Assembly (NCBI GenBank): GCA_029258975.1
Contig: JAPDJS010000002.1
Span: 1 to 64,000 of the forward strand
Direction of reading: 5' to 3'
DNA: 64,000 nucleotides
Source: Thermoplasmatota archaeon
GTDB lineage: Archaea; Thermoplasmatota; B47-G6; B47-G6B; 47-G6
Below, in pieces: positions 1 to 7,233 of the stretch. Positions within the stretch are counted from its first letter, which is position 1. The number at the start of each line of letters is the position of its first letter. Below the pieces are notes generated by a model. The model made no database searches, was not told the DNA's origin, and worked only from the letters and a program-made list of their open reading frames with translations. The translations under genes and the position numbers were made by a program.

Positions 1-1
1 G

Positions 2-685
2 TGGAAAATGGTTTTCAACCCCCCTGTATCTCCCTGGGGAGATAGCATAGTGCTCTATTATTCTATTCACCGGGAGATTGTAGATAAAGATAATCTTTGT
101 GGCTATCAGTCTTACGTTTTACAAAATGAGCATTATGAGGAGAACGAAGGCTACTCCTACACTCTTGATTGGTACACAGATTTCTGGGATGGACGTCATG
201 GACTCTATCATATAGCTTATTCAGGCGCTGGAGGGTTGCCTATAAAATTCCTTACAGTTCCAGGGTATAAATTCAAATTTGCCGGTAGGACATTTAACTC
301 CCCTCACGAAATCTCACTCTGGATTCAGGGGTTAGAACCCTGCAAAGGAGATACCACGCTGAGAATTCCTCCAAGGAAAGTGCTCGTATACCCCCTTAAG
401 ATTGGAAAAGAATGGATTGCTTTCGACAGTCCGTGGTTACAGACAAGGAAAGTTGTAGGTAGAGAGACTATCATCACACCCGCGGGCACATTTTCGTGCT
501 ATAAGATAGAGGTGGTTGGGGAAGTCTGGAAAGATTATATGGTTTGGTATGATTGGTTTTCAAATAAGGGGCTCATAAAAAGATAAATTTGGTTTACAAG
601 CTATGTGACAGACGAACATGGAAATATAATAGGCACTCTTGAAAGCACTGATATTTGTCTTTTGGAGGACTATTTTATCCATTAA
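2..685 (+). pseudogene. Left-edge partial gene, unknown family, interrupted by in-frame TAA
   Basis: The reading frame is already open at base 2, so the gene probably starts left of the window; the first ATG is at 8. It encodes a beta-rich protein with many Tyr and Trp residues and no membrane segment. The frame stops at TAA 584-586 right after residues GLIKR, then stays open for 32 more codons to TAA 683-685. The extra part (a Tyr/Asp/Glu-rich tail) reads like the natural C-terminus, so the TAA looks like a nonsense mutation. The pattern of a T-P-A-G-T-F-x-C-Y-K turn followed by W-x-S-x-K-G-L resembles DUF3108-like beta proteins; that is resemblance from memory only. The end overlaps the convergent ParB-DUF488 gene by four bases. 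Confidence 0.5.
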
Positions 686-1806
686 CAAGGAGGTAATATG
701 GGAAATCTCATAATTATATCTTTTCTTTTTTCAAAAAATCCTTTTTTAACTAAATATTCTGCCAAAAAATGTCTGTGACAATAGTGTTTCTGAGATTTAG
801 CAGGCTCAGGATGCTTTTCTACACATAAGAGTGCCATGTAACCTACCCTCTTAGCATCACGAAGTTTATTTTCCCATAGATCCCTATTTTCTTCGATCCA
901 CCAATGATACCACTGTCTAAAGCATTCGTGTGAAAGTTTTCCTGTGACATAAGGTTCCCTGATTAGTTTGGGAACTCCTAGTTCCTTTATATGCATATAT
1001 TTGATACCATGCATTTGAAGTTCTCTTTTTAGCACTTCTGCAGAAAATTCTGGTTTAACAAAGTCTGTGTCATGTCTAATATCAACTAAAACCTTGATAT
1101 CATTCTCCTTTAACAATTTTACGAGTTCTTCCAGATTTCTTCCTTCGTACCCAATGGTAAATATCGTATCATTAAGAAATTCTATTAATGCTTCTTTGGC
1201 TTGGTCTACACTCCAATTATTTTTCAAAATAAGATCCGCGAACTTAACTTGTTTCTCCGGATCCTCTATTTTGGATATAACCACAGCATGGCCTAACTTA
1301 AGTTTGCCTTCTGCGACTAGCTTCTTAACTTTCTCATGAACCTTAAGAACTAACGCAAGTCTCTTTGAGACCCATTCTACAGAGACTCCTAGTTTCTCAG
1401 CCACTTGTTTTTCGGTTAAATTATGTTTAACCATTATCCTATAAACTACCTCTCCCTCTTGAACGGGCTCTAAGTTTCTTCTAATAAGATTCGCTTTAAG
1501 TGAGAGAAAGTTTGCCTCTACGTCATCAGCGTGAACCACATTGGCCTCAATGTCTTTCCATTTAAGCCTCTTCGCAGCTTCAACTCTGTGTAGGCCATCA
1601 ATTATTTCATACCTCCCATCACCTAATGGTCTCACAATTATTGGATGTAACTGTCCATCCTCTGAAAGGCTCTTCATAAGAAACTTTAAGTGCTCTTCAT
1701 CGATTTTGGATCTTGAAACAATTTCTGGATTAAAAACAAGCTTATCTAAGGGAATTCTCAATTTTAGTGCCCCCCGTCTACAAAGTTCTTCATTTTTATC
1801 TTTCAA
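682..1806 (-). CDS. ParB-like nuclease-fold domain fused to DUF488
   Basis: This is a two-domain protein of 374 residues. Residues about 15-95 form a ParB/Sulfiredoxin-type domain with the IIDGLHRVEAAK signature. Residues 100-205 look like the ParB helix-turn-helix part (TEKQVAEKLGVSVEWVSKRL). From about residue 215 a DUF488 domain starts (FTIGYEGRNLEELV, then VDIR), ending in the conserved LLCVEK and CHRHFLAEYL segments with the Cys-His-Arg motif. ParB proteins bind DNA and some use CTP; DUF488 has no settled role. No ParA partner is visible nearby, so plasmid partition is not shown. A helper in DNA modification or defence is possible but unproven. The gene is transcribed alone, convergent with the left-edge gene. 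Confidence 0.8.
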   Translation of the reverse strand: MKDKNEELCRRGALKLRIPLDKLVFNPEIVSRSKIDEEHLKFLMKSLSEDGQLHPIIVRPLGDGRYEIIDGLHRVEAAKRLKWKDIEANVVHADDVEANFLSLKANLIRRNLEPVQEGEVVYRIMVKHNLTEKQVAEKLGVSVEWVSKRLALVLKVHEKVKKLVAEGKLKLGHAVVISKIEDPEKQVKFADLILKNNWSVDQAKEALIEFLNDTIFTIGYEGRNLEELVKLLKENDIKVLVDIRHDTDFVKPEFSAEVLKRELQMHGIKYMHIKELGVPKLIREPYVTGKLSHECFRQWYHWWIEENRDLWENKLRDAKRVGYMALLCVEKHPEPAKSQKHYCHRHFLAEYLVKKGFFEKRKDIIMRFPILPPC

Positions 1807-1928
1807 AACTTTATTTATAAAACTTTCTAACCTCCAAGACAGACAATTTTGTTAAACTCATTAAGTTTTAATTTGTGCCTAAGTTTATCTAAAATGAAAA
1901 AGTGGGATTTAATAAAAAGGGGATTTCA

Positions 1929-2303
1929 ATGTACATTAGGACTCACAAAATATTTGGGGCACGCACATTGAAAATATACTGCAGTTATACCGTAGCTCCA
2001 ATAGGAGAAAAGATATTTGCTGTTTTAGGTGAAGATAGGATACTGTACACTCCAATAGATAGTGATTTTGGAAAAAATTGTGCTGTGAGACTAATAAAAG
2101 GTACTGGTTGGAATATCAAAAAAATAAGGCCATATAAAAATAAATCTGGCGTTATATACACTATTCCAAAAAGTTTTGCGCAAACTCTTAGTCTTCGCAA
2201 AGAAGATTATGTGTTGGTTATTGGAAAAGAAGACGTCTTAGAAGTCATCCCCGTAAATATTATTGTGAGCAGGATAGGAAAATTCAAAGAACCTATATTA
2301 TAA
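1929..2303 (+). CDS. SpoVT/AbrB-like DNA-binding domain protein
   Basis: A 125-residue soluble protein. The C-terminal third (about residues 80-120) has the swapped-hairpin AbrB pattern: a short beta strand with IPKSFAQTL, then LRKEDYVLVIGKEDVLEVIPV. Proteins of this fold are archaeal transcription regulators or antitoxins. The N-terminal two thirds is not recognised. I chose ATG 1929 because an AGGGG ribosome site lies seven bases upstream; a GTG at 1902 would add nine residues. No toxin partner is evident next door, so a regulator role is the better guess. Confidence 0.55.
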   Translation: MYIRTHKIFGARTLKIYCSYTVAPIGEKIFAVLGEDRILYTPIDSDFGKNCAVRLIKGTGWNIKKIRPYKNKSGVIYTIPKSFAQTLSLRKEDYVLVIGKEDVLEVIPVNIIVSRIGKFKEPIL

Positions 2304-2385
2304 GCACCCTACTTTGAGTCTTAAACAAATAGCTATACAATTACGCACTAAAGGATCTTTCTGAGGAATCCTGCATAGGGGTGTC

Positions 2386-2430
2386 TATCTCCCAGGTGTA
2401 TTCATAGGACGTCATAAGTTGAGACATTAG
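2386..2430. repeat. 45-48-bp dispersed repeat, copy R1
   Basis: First of three imperfect copies (others at 3959-4006 and 4268-4315). All share, in order, ATCTC, a GTGT block, a GTCA block and TGAGACAT. R1 is three bases shorter than the others. Read on the minus strand each copy begins ATG TCT CA and stays open. Confidence 0.6.
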
Positions 2431-2523
2431 GTCTTTGATCTATGCTTCTGATGTTGTCCAATAAAATTATATTAGAACAAGAGAGTAAATTTAGTGTGAG
2501 GGTCTTCTTCGGGGGTATTCCTT

Positions 2524-2784
2524 ATGAGGGGCGACCTTATAGTCCTAGGCCTATTTTTACTTATAATTGGAGCTGCTTTGGCATCTTATACTCATTTAGA
2601 AATTCAGGAGTACCAGGAGTACTTAAAAGAGGGTTCCGTAGACTCTAGATGTCTCATCGGAGATGTCGTAGAGACTCTTAAAAATCTCTTTATGTTTGGT
2701 GTAATCTTGTCTTGTGTGGGTCTTTTTATTGCCTTAGCAGGCGTATTAACTAATCCCCAAGAAAGGGCTAAGTTTAAGCATTAG
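2524..2784 (+). CDS. Small two-helix membrane protein
   Basis: An 86-residue protein with two hydrophobic segments (about residues 4-21 and 54-74) separated by an acidic loop of about 30 residues, and a short basic tail. A GGGGG ribosome-binding run lies about eight bases before the ATG. No family is recognised. The next gene, though broken, has the same helix, 30-residue polar loop, helix, charged tail layout, so the two may be a membrane protein pair of the accessory element. Confidence 0.5.
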   Translation: MRGDLIVLGLFLLIIGAALASYTHLEIQEYQEYLKEGSVDSRCLIGDVVETLKNLFMFGVILSCVGLFIALAGVLTNPQERAKFKH

Positions 2785-2828
2785 TGAAGATTTTGATTTG
2801 AAAGATAAAATATAGAGGTTGAATAAAC

Positions 2829-3115
2829 ATAAGAAGGAAGTGGTCAGATATCCTATCAGGAATCGGTATTGGGCTTATTATAGGGATTCTTATTACTGCA
2901 ATGGGCTTTATATATCTTAATAAGTTGGTAGAAGACACTGCTAATTCGGAATGGAATAATCCGCAGGAGATTGTTGGAGAAATCGCATCGAAAGTAGAGT
3001 CTACAGGAGGAAAAGTAATTGGGCGAGTATTGTCTTGGCATTTATCTTTGTAATTGCAGAAAATTTCACGTGGATAGCAGAAATAAGAGGCAAAAAAGAG
3101 CGGGAAAATAAGTAA
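2829..3115 (+). pseudogene. Frameshifted two-helix membrane protein
   Basis: Reading from 2829 gives a basic start, a hydrophobic helix rich in Gly and Ile, then a polar loop ending near 3025. In that frame translation ends soon after in a short unrelated tail at TAA about 3052. In the next frame, from about 3026, a second hydrophobic helix (SIVLAFIFVIAEN) and a strongly charged tail run to TAA 3113-3115. Joining the two frames gives a protein like its upstream neighbour. There is also no ATG, GTG or TTG at the front: the best ribosome site (GAGGT, 2814-2818) is followed only by ATA codons. I read this as a decayed gene. A sequencing error would explain the frameshift but not the missing start. 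Confidence 0.55.
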
Positions 3116-3496
3116 ATAAGGTCTCAATAACAGTATAACTAAAAGTAAGTAACGGATTATACCTCCTCACAAGTCTTAGTGGTTAGTTTACTCCAAACTA
3201 TTGAAAGCTCTTAATCTGAAAGATTGTTAAAAGAGTTTCTTAAAGTTCTTTATATACCCTCTTGAGCCTTCATTAATATATTTTTCGGTTAAGGCAGTTT
3301 AAAGTAAGGGTAAAATTTTGTAAAGGACTTATTATCTCTGACAAAAATCAGTAAAAACTTTGTTGGAGTCTTATCATACGTTTTCTCATTTTGGTAAGGT
3401 ATGAGCCCTATACTTTACATAACTCGCATACTGCAAATATATAGATATAATATACACGAATCACATCCTCCCTTCGTGCGAAATTCATTGTAAGGG

Positions 3497-3705
3497 TTCT
3501 TTTATCCTGTTTTTAATGTACATCCTCAGCCTATGTCATTGTATCCTGCATGATAATAGACCCTGTAAATAAAAAATCTGGTAAAAAATATTCACCTATA
3601 TAGTAGCGTAAAAAACTGATGCTACTAAACTTTTTACTGAGACACATGTTCTGTGAGTTATAGAGGGCTACACAACCATCTCGGATTAAAAACAGGATAA
3701 AAGAA
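3497..3705. repeat. 209-bp cassette with perfect 20-bp terminal inverted repeats
   Basis: Bases 3497-3516 are the exact reverse complement of 3686-3705 (TTCTTTTATCC... and its complement). Near the middle, about 3602-3628, a 7-bp inverted repeat (TAGTAGC / GCTACTA) with a 13-base loop forms a second hairpin. No target-site duplication is obvious at the ends. The layout fits a miniature inverted-repeat element or a structured replication or regulatory site. Confidence 0.6.
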
Positions 3706-3958
3706 TTTTTAATCGATATCATCAAGGGCGGCGAGCAATACTATGGCCTATATATAATAAGACCGAGAAAATCATTGCAGAACGCAATAGCTCGATTTAC
3801 ATACAATATCATCATATTACGACGAGGTCTGAGTATCGGGTCGGAACTAATTATGATTACATCGGGGTCTATATACCCTTATGTGATCATCTATGGTTCC
3901 AGGTTAACGTAGAATACTATCCGGTTATTCTCTCCTCTTCTTTGATACCTTAAGATCT

Positions 3959-4006
3959 GATCTCAGAAGTGTGTGCATAGGAAGTCACACCAATATGAGA
4001 CATTAG
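3959..4006. repeat. 45-48-bp dispersed repeat, copy R2
   Basis: Second copy; it matches R3 in ATCTCAGA, GAAGTCACACC and TGAGACAT, and matches R1 in CATAGGA and GAGACATTAG. Internally GGTGT-like and ACACC-like arms give an imperfect dyad. Confidence 0.6.
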
Positions 4007-4267
4007 ATTATAGATCGGGGACTTATATGTAGATAGGTTAAGTATAAATGATGCATCTTGGCTACTCCTGATCAATAATACTAGGGCCTAAAAGTGCAGA
4101 AAAGTCAAACAAAGAATAAAAAGAGGACAGAAAAAGAAAATGAAGCTATAATATAAGGCCAAATGCTCAATAGAGGCCTTTTGACCTATTTCATATACAG
4201 AAAAGGGCAAAAAACAGAGAAAGAGGGAAAGGAATAATGGGCGTTGTTTTGGGCTCTTGAAGATGTA

Positions 4268-4315
4268 TATCTCAGAGAGGTGTTCACCCGAAGTCACACC
4301 TTTTTGAGACATGTG
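4268..4315. repeat. 45-48-bp dispersed repeat, copy R3
   Basis: Third copy, placed just downstream of the AAA+ ATPase stop codon. The arms GGTGT and ACACC around CGAAGTC give an inverted repeat. On the minus strand the copy begins a 74-codon open frame (4088-4312) with hydrophobic segments; it has no clear ribosome site, so I do not call that frame a gene. Confidence 0.6.
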
Positions 4316-4318
4316 CCA

Positions 4319-5311
4319 TCAGGAGATTCTTAGGTCATAACCCTGTGCGGTCTCATGGATTATGCCCATTTCTCTCAGCTTTTTCAACCTCCTGTATATC
4401 GTAGCCCTTGAGTACATCCCCGAGAGTTCCTTTACAATTTCCTCAGACCTTGCGGGGAGTATCCTTAGTATCCTGTACATGCACTCGTCCCCTGTTATCG
4501 GGTTGTGGACGAAGGGCGCAAACGCAGACACCGCCCTAATGTCCTCTTCAGTTACCACGTCCCTTCCCATCTTCCATGCATGGGCCTTAGACAGCTGTTG
4601 CAGGTTCCACCTGAGCCTAAACCCCGTTGGAGAGTTAGTAAGAACTCTGAGGGCGTTCACTAGGGGATCAAGCTTGTCTGCCACTTCTTTAGGAAGCGTT
4701 ATCTCCACGTCCTCCCTAGGAAGATTTATATTCTTTGGTTCAAATACTCTTTTTCCCTCTTTAATGGCCTCGTGAGCCCTTAGCAGATCCTCCTCAGCGT
4801 ACCCATAGTAAAATGTAAATATCCTGCTCCAGAACCCGTACTGGACAAGGGTCTTTTTCCTGGCATTTATGAGGTCTATCGGTGCTGCTACTATGGCCCC
4901 GCATCTTACCCTCCTGTCATTGTTTGGGTCTAAAAGGCCACTTGAATATGGGTCGAACTGTATCGTTGGGGTATAGATCCCACCAACCCCTTCTTCGATG
5001 ACGTAGTTTAGGAGCGAGAGGATCTGATTGGTAGTCCTCCATCCCCTGTTCATAATCTCTGAAAGGTCTGAAATTATTAAGCACCGGACTCTCCCGTTTG
5101 CAATCTCTAGCAGTAGGTAGTGTTTAATCCCGTACGGCGTCGCATCTGAGATTATCCTGACGCCTTCGCACCTTGCGTACTGCAGGAGGGTCTCCGTCTT
5201 CCCGTACTCTGGAGGGGCGAATATCCCTAAGCTCACCGGCTTCGGCTTGATCCAGCATGAGGTGATGCACAGCTCCACAATGTCCTCTAATGGTTCCAGC
5301 CCATGTGCCAC
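4319..5311 (-). CDS. AAA+ ATPase with C-terminal winged helix, possible replication initiator
   Basis: A 330-residue soluble protein. A Walker A (APPEYGKTE, residues about 31-39) and a Walker B-like strand (CLIISDLSE, about 76-84) are followed by a GFWSRIFTFYY segment near 160, the place where MCM/Orc-like ATPases carry a second-region arginine. The last 60 residues form a winged helix (MYSRATIYRRLKKLREMGII). Together this fits a DNA-loading ATPase such as a plasmid or virus replication initiator, or a transcriptional ATPase. The start is GTG with GGAGGTG six bases upstream. It is the last gene of a three-gene minus-strand operon and borders the repeat-rich tract, as initiators often border their origin. 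The exact family is not recognised. Confidence 0.6.
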   Translation of the reverse strand: MAHGLEPLEDIVELCITSCWIKPKPVSLGIFAPPEYGKTETLLQYARCEGVRIISDATPYGIKHYLLLEIANGRVRCLIISDLSEIMNRGWRTTNQILSLLNYVIEEGVGGIYTPTIQFDPYSSGLLDPNNDRRVRCGAIVAAPIDLINARKKTLVQYGFWSRIFTFYYGYAEEDLLRAHEAIKEGKRVFEPKNINLPREDVEITLPKEVADKLDPLVNALRVLTNSPTGFRLRWNLQQLSKAHAWKMGRDVVTEEDIRAVSAFAPFVHNPITGDECMYRILRILPARSEEIVKELSGMYSRATIYRRLKKLREMGIIHETAQGYDLRIS

Positions 5312-5350
5312 TTACACCACCTCCAAAAAAGGTTAAAGGGTGGAGAGTGG

Positions 5351-6064
5351 CTAATCGGATGCATCGCCCGCATCTATGAGGTACCTCCCACCGCCTAACT
5401 CGACGGCATACCCCTGTTCTTTCAAGATCTGGATTACCTTTTCTGCTACCTCTTTAGTTACTCCAAGCCTTTCCGCTAATCCTTCGACGGTAGTAGTCAT
5501 TTTTTCGTTGCTATTCTTTATCCTTTCAGCTACTGCCTCAGGATCACTATCCTCCACACTATTACTCCCGTCCTCTCCGTTTTCCTCGACACTTTTCTTT
5601 TCACTCTTGTTTTTAAGGCAGTCGCAGTCGTCAGAGTGTACGAACTGGGCTAAGACCTGACCTCTGTCCCCTTGCTTAGTATGTACTATGCACCTGTGGA
5701 TTCCAGATCCGAACTTTTCCCAGATATTTACAAGCTGGTAGAGCTCAGAGCCGAGGCGAGGTACTATCTGAATTATCCCTCCGTTCTCGTTGACGTTACC
5801 CACGGATATCCTCCTGAGAACCCATTCTGGGTTCTCAATGGGCTCACCGTCTACTTTTAATATCCTTATGTTGTACACGCAGGCCCAGTACTCCTCTCCT
5901 TCCTTGTTTTTAAACTTCCTGAGTTCTGGAAATCTCTGTAAGTCTACTTCTACTTCGTAAGTTCTATTTGGTTCAAACTTGAAGAACCTAGGCCTCTCTG
6001 GGATTATTATTTGTATTTCCTTTCCGAGTTCTTCGTCTCTGAGTTTTATGCTCTTAGAGGTCAT
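5351..6064 (-). CDS. Unknown protein with C-terminal winged helix, possible ssDNA-binding protein
   Basis: A 237-residue protein. The first 150 residues are beta-rich with scattered Arg, Lys, Trp and Phe and could be an OB-type fold, but no signature proves it. An acidic Ser/Glu/Asp-rich linker (about 155-185, with a DCDC cysteine pair just before it) leads to a winged-helix domain (LAERLGVTKEVAEKVIQIL) ending in ELGGGRYLIDAG. The layout of core, acidic linker and winged helix recalls RPA32-like proteins, but that is structural analogy only. The start overlaps the RHH stop by four bases (ATGA), so the two are translationally coupled. The ATPase gene follows 39 bases later. Confidence 0.5.
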   Translation of the reverse strand: MTSKSIKLRDEELGKEIQIIIPERPRFFKFEPNRTYEVEVDLQRFPELRKFKNKEGEEYWACVYNIRILKVDGEPIENPEWVLRRISVGNVNENGGIIQIVPRLGSELYQLVNIWEKFGSGIHRCIVHTKQGDRGQVLAQFVHSDDCDCLKNKSEKKSVEENGEDGSNSVEDSDPEAVAERIKNSNEKMTTTVEGLAERLGVTKEVAEKVIQILKEQGYAVELGGGRYLIDAGDASD

Positions 6065-6246
6065 TGTGTATCACCTCCAATCGCTTTCTTCTCTTCTTCT
6101 GGAAGATACGATAGCCTCGCTAGTTCTCTGCGTATAAGTTCTCGTAGTAAGTCCGCTAGGTCTATACGTCTGGACTTAGCAACTTGCTTTATTATCTCAT
6201 AGTCGTCTTTCGGAATTCTAAAGCAGTATACTACACTACGTCTCAT
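6061..6246 (-). CDS. Ribbon-helix-helix regulator
   Basis: A 61-residue protein. A short beta strand (SVVYCFRIP) is followed by two helices (DDYEIIKQVAKSRRIDLADLLRELIRREL), the ribbon-helix-helix (MetJ/Arc) fold of small archaeal and viral repressors. A GGGTGAT ribosome site precedes the ATG. It is the first gene of the replicon-like operon. An inverted repeat (TTGGAAC / GTTCCAA) lies 30-58 bases upstream, between this gene and the divergent gene at 6356, so autoregulation is likely. Confidence 0.75.
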   Translation of the reverse strand: MRRSVVYCFRIPKDDYEIIKQVAKSRRIDLADLLRELIRRELARLSYLPEEEKKAIGGDTQ

Positions 6247-6275
6247 AGACTATCACCCAATAACATATATATACA

Positions 6276-6336
6276 TTGGAACAACAATTATGCTAATGTT
6301 CCAAAGAAGTAGTGACCTCACATTCAAATGTTCCAA
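6276..6336. promoter_or_regulatory. Divergent operator: TTGGAAC / GTTCCAA sites
   Basis: TTGGAAC at 6276-6282 and GTTCCAA at 6298-6304 are inverted. A third copy (ATGTTCCAA, 6328-6336) repeats the second one exactly 32 bp further on, about three helical turns. The sites lie between the divergent RHH gene and the 6356 gene. A TATA-like run (ATATATATAC, 6265-6274) serves the RHH operon. This is a natural operator for the RHH repressor. Confidence 0.55.
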
Positions 6337-6355
6337 AACCGGAGGGGTGTGAAAT

Positions 6356-7228
6356 ATGATGAGAAGTACGAAGAGAGTAAGAAGAAGCATATACTACTAT
6401 TTGGAGGTCGTCTTAGAGAAGCTAAAAGAAGGGGTCTCGTGGTCTGAGTTAGATGCTAGCTCTGGATATGGTGATATTCCTAAAGCTACCCTATCACGGA
6501 TACTTAACCTACTCAAGAAAGCTGAAATTATCTACAAAGATGAGAAAGATGGTAAGTACTACTACATCTGGAGAAAGGGTCTTAGGGTCTTTAGTAAAGA
6601 GAGCTATAGGATAGCATTGGATCATTCAAAGAAGTTACTAGGATCTAAAAATCCTAGAGAACTCGTTGAGAACAAATACTTTTTACAGCATCTTAAGAGT
6701 GGATACCCAGATACGTATGCAAAATATCAACAATGGAAAAATACTAAAGAAAAGCTAGATAAAGTAGCAAAAGAATTTGAAAATGCAATAAAGGAAGAAG
6801 TTTCGAAAGCAGGGTTTAAGATAATAAATGAAGGTAACTCTGACAAAGGCAAAGTCGTCTCTAAGTACATTTTTGATCTCATAAAACGTCTATTCTATGA
6901 CAATGTCAGGGAAGTAGAGATGGATGTTGATAGAAATAACGTCTACTGTAAGCCCTATAAAGGATGGCCTTTATCTTCGGATCCTTCTGCTAAGCAAGAG
7001 CTTAAAGACTTAATCATTAGGTTGCTAAATTCTCAAAAACTAAGAGAAATATACAAAAAACATGCTGAACGAGAGAAGGATGCGAATAAGGCATGGTCTG
7101 AGCTTGAAGAAGAGCTTATTGAATTAATCAAGAAGGTCGAACATGGGAAGCCCCTATACGGAAGATGTGATTTATGTCCTTGGATTTTAATTAAGGAAGA
7201 GAAAGAAGAGGCAAAAAGAAGGAGGTAA
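6356..7228 (+). CDS. Winged-helix protein of the accessory element
   Basis: A 290-residue soluble, lysine-rich protein. The first 85 residues look like a winged-helix domain of the MarR/ArsR type (WSELDASSGYGDIPKATLSRILNLLKKAEIIY, then a wing). The rest is helical and charged, with a coiled-coil-like stretch near 120-150, and ends with a CDLCPW segment. A GGAGGGGTG ribosome site precedes the ATG. It is divergent from the RHH operon and shares its operator region. The following int(N)-like ORF begins six bases after its stop, so both are probably one transcript. Function is unknown; a regulator of the element is likely. Confidence 0.5.
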   Translation: MMRSTKRVRRSIYYYLEVVLEKLKEGVSWSELDASSGYGDIPKATLSRILNLLKKAEIIYKDEKDGKYYYIWRKGLRVFSKESYRIALDHSKKLLGSKNPRELVENKYFLQHLKSGYPDTYAKYQQWKNTKEKLDKVAKEFENAIKEEVSKAGFKIINEGNSDKGKVVSKYIFDLIKRLFYDNVREVEMDVDRNNVYCKPYKGWPLSSDPSAKQELKDLIIRLLNSQKLREIYKKHAEREKDANKAWSELEEELIELIKKVEHGKPLYGRCDLCPWILIKEEKEEAKRRR

Positions 7229-7233
7229 TTTTT

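Larger units (their letters stand above)
3116..4318. other. 1.2-kb gene-poor, repeat-bearing tract
   Basis: I find no convincing gene here. The tract holds two of the three 45-48-bp repeats, a 209-bp cassette bounded by perfect 20-bp inverted repeats, and several stretches that stay open without start codons, such as plus strand 3690-3953 (87 codons, no ATG, GTG or TTG near its beginning). It lies directly downstream of the AAA+ ATPase operon. Such a region could be a replication origin or a graveyard of decayed genes; the sequence alone does not decide. Confidence 0.5.

Noticed and set aside
3531..3725. 64-codon minus-strand frame
   Set aside because: It lies across the 209-bp inverted-repeat cassette and has no ribosome site.
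4088..4312. 74-codon minus-strand frame with hydrophobic segments
   Set aside because: It starts inside repeat R3, has no ribosome site, and its composition is low-complexity; not safe as a gene.
2386..4315. CRISPR array
   Set aside because: The repeats are imperfect and the gaps are hundreds of bases and uneven; no cas gene is present.
5672..5860. Plus-strand 62-codon frame inside the operon
   Set aside because: It is antisense to the winged-helix protein gene, which has a coupled start and better coding character.
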